Positions 1 to 4,200 of a DNA stretch of 7,628 nucleotides are shown in pieces. This DNA comes from CAZGYE01 sp964530165 (lineage in GTDB: Bacteria > Planctomycetota > Planctomycetia > Planctomycetales > Planctomycetaceae): contig CAZGYE010000284.1 of assembly GCA_964530165.1 (NCBI GenBank), positions 1-7,628 on the forward strand. The letters are read 5' to 3'. The notes below the pieces were generated by a model that saw only the letters and a list, made by a program, of their open reading frames with translations, had not been told where the DNA came from and ran no database searches. Position 1 is the stretch's first letter; each line of letters begins with the position of its first letter. The translations under genes and the position numbers were made by a program.

Positions 1-50
1 TCATCGTGCCGCTCGTCATGTGTACGCGTCTTGTCGGTTCCGGCGCTCAT
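1..50 (-). CDS. Possible 5' end of an unrecognised gene, cut by the left edge
   Basis: An ATG at 50-48 on the minus strand opens a frame that stays open to the window edge and reads MSAGTDKTRTHDERHD. This is hydrophilic, with no signal peptide or recognisable domain. A purine-rich GGGGAGG lies at 53-59, but only 2 nt separate it from the ATG, closer than is usual for a Shine-Dalgarno sequence. A second ATG at 19-17 in another frame is an alternative start without a clear ribosome binding site. The candidate is co-directional with the deacetylase gene, 63 bp after that gene's stop codon, with a heptamer repeat between them. Sixteen codons are too few to judge codon bias or family. It may be the next gene of the same transcription unit, or chance. 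Confidence 0.35.
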   Translation of the reverse strand, partial: MSAGTDKTRTHDERHD

Positions 51-76
51 TTCCTCCCCAGCACTCCCCGCAGGTT

Positions 77-111
77 TTTCCGCTTTCGGCTTTCGGCTTT
101 CCGTTTTCCGT
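77..111. repeat. Five-copy heptanucleotide tandem repeat downstream of the deacetylase gene
   Basis: Five consecutive 7-bp units starting at 77, 84, 91, 98 and 105 each fit TTTCSGY: one TTTCCGC, two TTTCGGC and two TTTCCGT. The tract starts 2 nt beyond the PIG-L stop codon (114-116) in the transcribed direction, so it lies in the 3' untranslated or intergenic region. On the minus strand it is purine-rich (GAAA-type units) with no self-complementary stem, so it is not an intrinsic terminator. Its total length (35 bp) and copy number (five) match the tract at 5085-5119. Confidence 0.8.
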
Positions 112-113
112 TT

Positions 114-809
114 TTACAGAATCTCCTGCGGATGGGCGACGGCCGAGCGGACGGCCTCGGCATACCTGACGCCGCACGTCTGACCTCGGTACAAGGCCAG
201 CGACTCCTTAACCCGCTGCGCTCCGTCGCGCTTGGCGGGATCGTACTTTTCGTTTCTGACCAGCGCCATGAATCGGCCCAGCCAATCGACGGCCTGCGGC
301 CAGTCGTCACTGATATCGACGAACGTGTTCGGCTCGAAACCGATCGTGTGCCGCGGACCGTTGTCGTACAGATCAATCCGCCGCGGACCGCGGAACGGCT
401 GGTGCGGGTCCTTCAGGAACCGGTTCCCGTGCCTCAGCGCGATCTTCGTCAACTGCGAAGCCACCTCATGATCGGGGTGCTGATCGTGCGGCCAGAGCAT
501 CAACGCCACGTCGGGCTGAATCTCGGCGACCGCCTCGGCCACTTTGCGCTTAAACGGCTGCGTCAGGTCGTACCGCATCGAGGCGAAGTCGAGATACCGC
601 ATCTCAACTCCATACTCTGTACAAATCGCGACCGTCCCGTCGAGCACCTCCTGTTCCCGGCCGCGAACCGGCTTCCAGTTGGTGTAATCGCCGATCAGCG
701 ACAGAATCACCACGCGATAATTCTTCCGCACAGCCTTGAGCAAAATGCCGGGAACGCCGAACACGCAGTCATCATAATGGGCGCCAACGGCCAAGACGGT
801 TTTGGGCAT
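114..809 (-). CDS. PIG-L (LmbE-like) family deacetylase
   Basis: A 231-aa cytoplasmic protein of the PIG-L/LmbE family, whose members are zinc hydrolases that remove N-acetyl groups from sugars or sugar conjugates such as GlcNAc-PI, GlcNAc-Ins and bacillithiol precursors. The N-terminal strand TVLAVGAH11YDD14 matches the AHPDDE zinc/catalytic motif, with D13 as the likely base and H11/D14 as metal ligands. The second motif, H108DQH111PDH114, supplies the third ligand (H114 by family alignment). The C-terminal 'NTFVDISDDW' strand (161-170) and following helix are also family-typical. The motif is atypical: HPDD is HYDD, and the usual following Glu is absent (HYDDCVFG). The start was chosen at 809 because AGGAGG at 819-824 lies 9 nt upstream; an earlier in-frame ATG at 869 would put this site inside the gene. 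There is no signal peptide. It lies 236 bp after the propeller gene on the same strand. Its substrate is unknown. Confidence 0.9.
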   Translation of the reverse strand: MPKTVLAVGAHYDDCVFGVPGILLKAVRKNYRVVILSLIGDYTNWKPVRGREQEVLDGTVAICTEYGVEMRYLDFASMRYDLTQPFKRKVAEAVAEIQPDVALMLWPHDQHPDHEVASQLTKIALRHGNRFLKDPHQPFRGPRRIDLYDNGPRHTIGFEPNTFVDISDDWPQAVDWLGRFMALVRNEKYDPAKRDGAQRVKESLALYRGQTCGVRYAEAVRSAVAHPQEIL

Positions 810-1045
810 GGCTGGTTTCCTCCTACGCCAAATGATTTCTAGGGTTTTCCCGGCCAGTGTAACAAACAAATTGGTTGATCGCTGACATTCCGCGTAGGAT
901 GGATTGGTGAATTCAAGGACTATGGGGATCCGAAGAGCTTGAGAAGCACAACAAGGTCAAGAAAGAGATCCGTTCCGTTCTGGAGACTCTGATCCGCGAC
1001 CTTGATCTCAGAACGCTCTACCTGGACTGGATTGTTTGGACGGTT
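810..1045. other. Intergenic gap between the propeller and deacetylase genes
   Basis: This 236-bp stretch holds the deacetylase ribosome binding site. I see no RNA gene, no intrinsic terminator with a U-tract after the propeller stop codon (1046-1048), and no convincing promoter. The gap is long enough for the deacetylase to have its own promoter. On the plus strand a frame is open from 911 and reads a protein-like charged stretch (EELEKHNKVKKEIRS from 932), but it has no start codon and runs on antisense to the propeller gene. It may be a gene relic or chance. Confidence 0.6.
819..824 (-). promoter_or_regulatory. Ribosome binding site deciding the PIG-L start
   Basis: The minus strand reads AGGAGG, then 9 nt, then ATG at 809-807. 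This perfect Shine-Dalgarno core supports the 231-aa start over the upstream in-frame ATG at 869, which would add 20 residues unlike the family's usual N-terminus. Confidence 0.8.
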
Positions 1046-4000
1046 TTATTCGGAGGTCTTGCTTTCTGCACTGCCTGTGAAGCAGAGGACTTGGCCGTCT
1101 TCCAGGGAGACGACGATTCGGCCTTGGTGGTCGACGGCCGTGCCGCCTTTGACCACGTCGGCGGGCAGCTCCTTTTTCCAGATGTTGGAGCCGTCCTGGG
1201 TGTTGATGGCCGCGAGGAACGGTTTGCCGTCAGCAGCCGGGTGGCCGGCCGCCAAGAGAACGTCGGGGGCGACAACGAAGCTGGTGAAACGGCGGCCGGT
1301 TTTGTCCTGCCACAGCGCCTTGCGTTTCGACCGCTTTCCGCGGCGTCTGAGCGACGGCCACCGCGAGGCCTGCTTCTTCTCCTTGATGGCGCCCGCCGGA
1401 AGCGGCTCCAGCAGCGCGAGCTGCGAAAACAGGTTGCCTTCGTAGCTGGCGTCGAAGCTCAGCTCCCTTCCGTCGGCCAGCGTGTGGTCCAACGACACGT
1501 ACTTCCCGTAGGCCGGGTAGTAGGGGTAGAAGGCGGTGTAAAACTGGGACGAGATGCCCGGTTTTGGTTGGTTCAGGCACCGGCCGGTTTTCAGATCGTA
1601 GCGGGCCGTCTCGTAAACGCCGCCGGCGAGAAACCGCAGTTCCCCATCGCTGATGAAGAGGCTGCCCTGCAAACTGATGCCGTTGTTGGCCTCTTTCTCC
1701 AGGGTGCCGGACGAATCGTTGACCCATTTGGGCTTTCCGGTGACGGCGTCCAGGGCGGCCACGTGCGTGCTGTCGTAGTGGGCGATTCCGGCCGCCGCGT
1801 ACACGACGCCGTCCTCCACGACGACACCGCCGGCCACCGGCCAAGTGGAGATCAGCTTGCCGTAGACGGAGATCCATCGCTCGGCCGGCGCGAGGCGGAA
1901 GGACCACAACCGGCGTCCCGTGGCGGCTTCGAACGCGTAGACCCGGCCGTCGGCCGACCCGACGAACACCCGCCCTTGCGAGACGGCCGGCGGGAAGTAG
2001 ACGGCTCCGCCGGTGTAGGCTTTCCAACGGGGTTTTCCATCGGCGGCGAAGGCTTGCACCACGCCGTTGCGATCGGCGACGAACGTGACGCCGCCCGCGA
2101 CCACCGGGGCGGTGGGCATCGCGGTCGCTGAGGCTTGGGACTTCCAGTGCAGGCGGACTTGTCGGGGAACGGACACAGCGGTGACGGACGTCCGCGCATT
2201 GTCGCCTTGGTAGCTGGGCCAGTCGTCGTCGTTGACCGAGAACTTCTCAACCGCTTGAGGGTCGCCCGGTCCGACTCGCAACCGGTGATCATCCGAGGGG
2301 GGCCGACTGTGAAACTCTCCGCCGGGGGCCAGGCAGATATGTCCGTAAAACGACAACTGACACCCGCACATCCACGGTCCCCAGTACAACTGCCCGTCGG
2401 AAATGATCACGCCGTCCTGACAGGGGGGCCGCATGGGGGCGATGTGCTGGAAGGTGTTCGACGGAATGTCCAGCCGCACGGTGCCTCCCGAGGCGCGGTA
2501 AAAGATGCTGTCGATGCTGCCGGTCGCCCTGGTGCAGGCCCGTCGACGGGGAAGCTCGGCCAAGACCTCGCCGGTTTCATAGGCCAGCTTGTAGCCAAGT
2601 TGGTCGGCGGTTCTCGCGTGCTGCTGAGGCCCGACGGCGTAGATCCCTTCCTTTCGCAGCACGAGCAGCATGTTGCCGTGTTCCCTCTGCCAAACAAGTT
2701 TGCCGTCCTCGGTCGAGGCGGCCACCAGCTTCTTTCTCTGCGGCCCGGCAAAGAAGATGAAGTCGTCGCTGCACTTGATGAACGTCGACGTGGCGTACCC
2801 GGTCAACCAGAGCTGCGCTTTGCCGTCGGGACCGATGGCCTGCAACAGGTCGCCGTCGCTGTTCTTCCAAAGGAGCTGACCGCCTTTGGCATCCAGGCAG
2901 GCCAGGAACTTCTGCGGACTGTAGAAATAGATGTGGCCGTCTCCCATGCAGACGCCGCGGCTGTCAATGTATTCCTTCTCGCGGTGGTTCCAGAGGATTT
3001 TCTTCGTGTTCGTATCGATGGCCACCAACGTGCGTCCGAAGCCGAAGTTGGTCTTGGGGTCTTTGTAGTCGTGTCCCTGCCACATTCCCCAGGGCCAGTG
3101 TCCCAGCCCGGAAACTTTCGCCGGCTTCACATCGACCCGAACTTCCTCACCGCCGAGGAGCGCGTACAGGACGCCGTCTTTGAGCGCCATCCACTTCCAA
3201 ACTGGCCCGTCGGAGAGGGATTGGGGGATGATGATCTGGTCCTTGACTCGGCCCGTGCGGGCGTCGATCACCTTGCACGACTGGTCGTCTCCCAAGTACA
3301 GGGCCTCCGGTGTGGCGATCATGGTGTTGCGGTGGATCATGAACCCCTCGGGGAGCTTTCGCTTCCAAAGGATCGTCCCGTTGTAGGCGTTGATCGACAG
3401 CAGCGTGTTGAGCATGGGGTTCTGATTTTTCTTGTGCGCGATGTGCCCCATGGCCTTAAAAATCCGGCCCCCGGCGGCGACGGTCACCTCGGGCATCGGG
3501 CTGAACTTCGGCTCGGCCAAAAACTGCGTGAGGTAGGGCGCGCGGGCAAGCTGGTCTCTCGATTGCGGATTGTTGTCCGGACCGTGGTAGGGATGGCTCC
3601 AGGCGTCGACGCCTGGGGGGAATGGCTTGACGATCTGTCTATTACCGACAATCGCCTTCCCCCGCGGCTGCAGCGCGCGCAGCAGCTCCTTTTCGGCCAC
3701 CGCAGCTTGCGCCGACGACGAAACCAGGACCGCGTCGGCCAGGTTGTCGGCCAGGTGAACCGACTTGAAATCACCTTGATCCACGAAGATTCGGCGACCC
3801 AACAGTCCCGCCGCGTCGGCTGCTTTTCTCACACCGGCGACCTCGTCCGCATTGGGAGATTGGAAATACACTAGAAGCTCGCTCCCTTTGGCTAGATCGG
3901 TCACAAAGCTCGGCCCGGCGGAATCCGGCAATCCCAAAACGGCGCAGACGCCTTTTTCCACGTCCAACTTCTTCAGAGCAGCCCGTGCCAGCGATTCTCC

Positions 4001-4177
4001 GGAGGCCGGCTTGGCAGCGCTGGCGGGCGTAAACAGCATCGCCCACGACACGGACGCGACAATCAATACTGTCATCGCGTCGGGTGTGTGCAACACACCG
4101 CTGCTGCGAGGATCGGCGCCCGCATGAAAGGTGTGTTTCACACACCCTACGGTTTCAAGGTTCCGCTTTGCTGACAT
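1046..4177 (-). CDS. Exported PQQ-like beta-propeller protein with N-terminal methyltransferase-like domain
   Basis: A 1043-aa predicted periplasmic protein. Residues 36-54 form a signal-peptide core ending in ASA, preceded by a long n-region that contains a palindromic repeat. Residues about 62-180 look like a degraded Rossmann methyltransferase: an acidic-strand region at 100-109, 'AAGLLGRRI' at 122-130, 'HLADNLADAVLV' at 141-152 and 'LLRALQPRGKAIV' at 165-177. The glycine-rich SAM loop is replaced by AVLGLPDSAGP. After the VDAWSHPYHGPDNNPQS block (190-206) come many propeller repeats of the type D-x-x-T/D-G-x-x-x-W, e.g. NGTILW 266-271, KKILW 392-396, DGKLVW 491-496, TGRRLW 753-758, TGKPKW 813-818 and DGSNIW 995-1000. 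Cysteines cluster at 548, 586, 604, 606 and 615. I see no vicinal Cys-Cys pair, so true PQQ binding is doubtful; BamB-like scaffolding is an alternative. It starts 23 bp after the HzsA-like stop codon, implying an operon. The start at 4177 rests on AAGGAG at 4187-4192; M35 (4075) is an alternative without a ribosome binding site. Confidence 0.88.
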   Translation of the reverse strand: MSAKRNLETVGCVKHTFHAGADPRSSGVLHTPDAMTVLIVASVSWAMLFTPASAAKPASGESLARAALKKLDVEKGVCAVLGLPDSAGPSFVTDLAKGSELLVYFQSPNADEVAGVRKAADAAGLLGRRIFVDQGDFKSVHLADNLADAVLVSSSAQAAVAEKELLRALQPRGKAIVGNRQIVKPFPPGVDAWSHPYHGPDNNPQSRDQLARAPYLTQFLAEPKFSPMPEVTVAAGGRIFKAMGHIAHKKNQNPMLNTLLSINAYNGTILWKRKLPEGFMIHRNTMIATPEALYLGDDQSCKVIDARTGRVKDQIIIPQSLSDGPVWKWMALKDGVLYALLGGEEVRVDVKPAKVSGLGHWPWGMWQGHDYKDPKTNFGFGRTLVAIDTNTKKILWNHREKEYIDSRGVCMGDGHIYFYSPQKFLACLDAKGGQLLWKNSDGDLLQAIGPDGKAQLWLTGYATSTFIKCSDDFIFFAGPQRKKLVAASTEDGKLVWQREHGNMLLVLRKEGIYAVGPQQHARTADQLGYKLAYETGEVLAELPRRRACTRATGSIDSIFYRASGGTVRLDIPSNTFQHIAPMRPPCQDGVIISDGQLYWGPWMCGCQLSFYGHICLAPGGEFHSRPPSDDHRLRVGPGDPQAVEKFSVNDDDWPSYQGDNARTSVTAVSVPRQVRLHWKSQASATAMPTAPVVAGGVTFVADRNGVVQAFAADGKPRWKAYTGGAVYFPPAVSQGRVFVGSADGRVYAFEAATGRRLWSFRLAPAERWISVYGKLISTWPVAGGVVVEDGVVYAAAGIAHYDSTHVAALDAVTGKPKWVNDSSGTLEKEANNGISLQGSLFISDGELRFLAGGVYETARYDLKTGRCLNQPKPGISSQFYTAFYPYYPAYGKYVSLDHTLADGRELSFDASYEGNLFSQLALLEPLPAGAIKEKKQASRWPSLRRRGKRSKRKALWQDKTGRRFTSFVVAPDVLLAAGHPAADGKPFLAAINTQDGSNIWKKELPADVVKGGTAVDHQGRIVVSLEDGQVLCFTGSAESKTSE
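4083..4146. repeat. Bipartite palindromic element inside the propeller gene's signal-peptide region
   Basis: Two palindromes have identical arms, GGTGTGT-NNN-ACACACC. One is at 4083-4099 (loop GCA) and one at 4130-4146 (loop TTC), 30 bp apart. Read on the minus strand, the second palindrome is followed directly by TTTCATGCGG (4129-4120), then a 20-nt spacer ending CAGC, then the first palindrome. The element encodes about residues 11-32 of the propeller protein, between the start codon and the hydrophobic signal core. It resembles a small mobile palindromic element (REP- or MITE-like) fixed in frame. The architecture matches 7339-7403. Confidence 0.8.
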
Positions 4178-4186
4178 TTTCTCGTG

Positions 4187-4192
4187 CTCCTT
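4187..4192 (-). promoter_or_regulatory. Ribosome binding site deciding the propeller-gene start
   Basis: The minus strand reads AAGGAG with 9 nt before the ATG at 4177-4175, inside the 23-bp space after the HzsA-like stop codon. It favours M1 over the internal M35, which lies directly before the hydrophobic signal core but has no Shine-Dalgarno sequence, only the palindrome, in front of it. Confidence 0.7.
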
Positions 4193-4200
4193 GTTCCGGT

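Noticed and set aside
6..842. 278-codon open frame on the plus strand opposite the deacetylase gene
   Set aside because: It is exactly antisense to a protein with clear PIG-L motifs; its translation is Arg/Pro-rich with no domain. Long antisense frames are expected in GC-rich coding DNA.
1010..1045. Possible terminator after the propeller gene
   Set aside because: Only short imperfect stems (GATC/GATC) are present and there is no U-tract on the minus strand.
3599..3616. Perfect 18-bp palindrome CCAGGCGTCGACGCCTGG within the propeller gene
   Set aside because: It encodes the family-typical PGVDAW stretch, so codon constraints explain most of it; no second copy or flanking element was seen.
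2135..3874. 579-codon plus-strand open frame
   Set aside because: It lies wholly antisense to the propeller gene, whose minus-strand product has repeated propeller motifs and a signal peptide. The plus-strand product shows no recognisable features.
4083..4146. CRISPR-like reading of the two identical palindromes
   Set aside because: Only two copies with one 30-bp interval, no array and no cas genes; it fits a bipartite palindromic element better.
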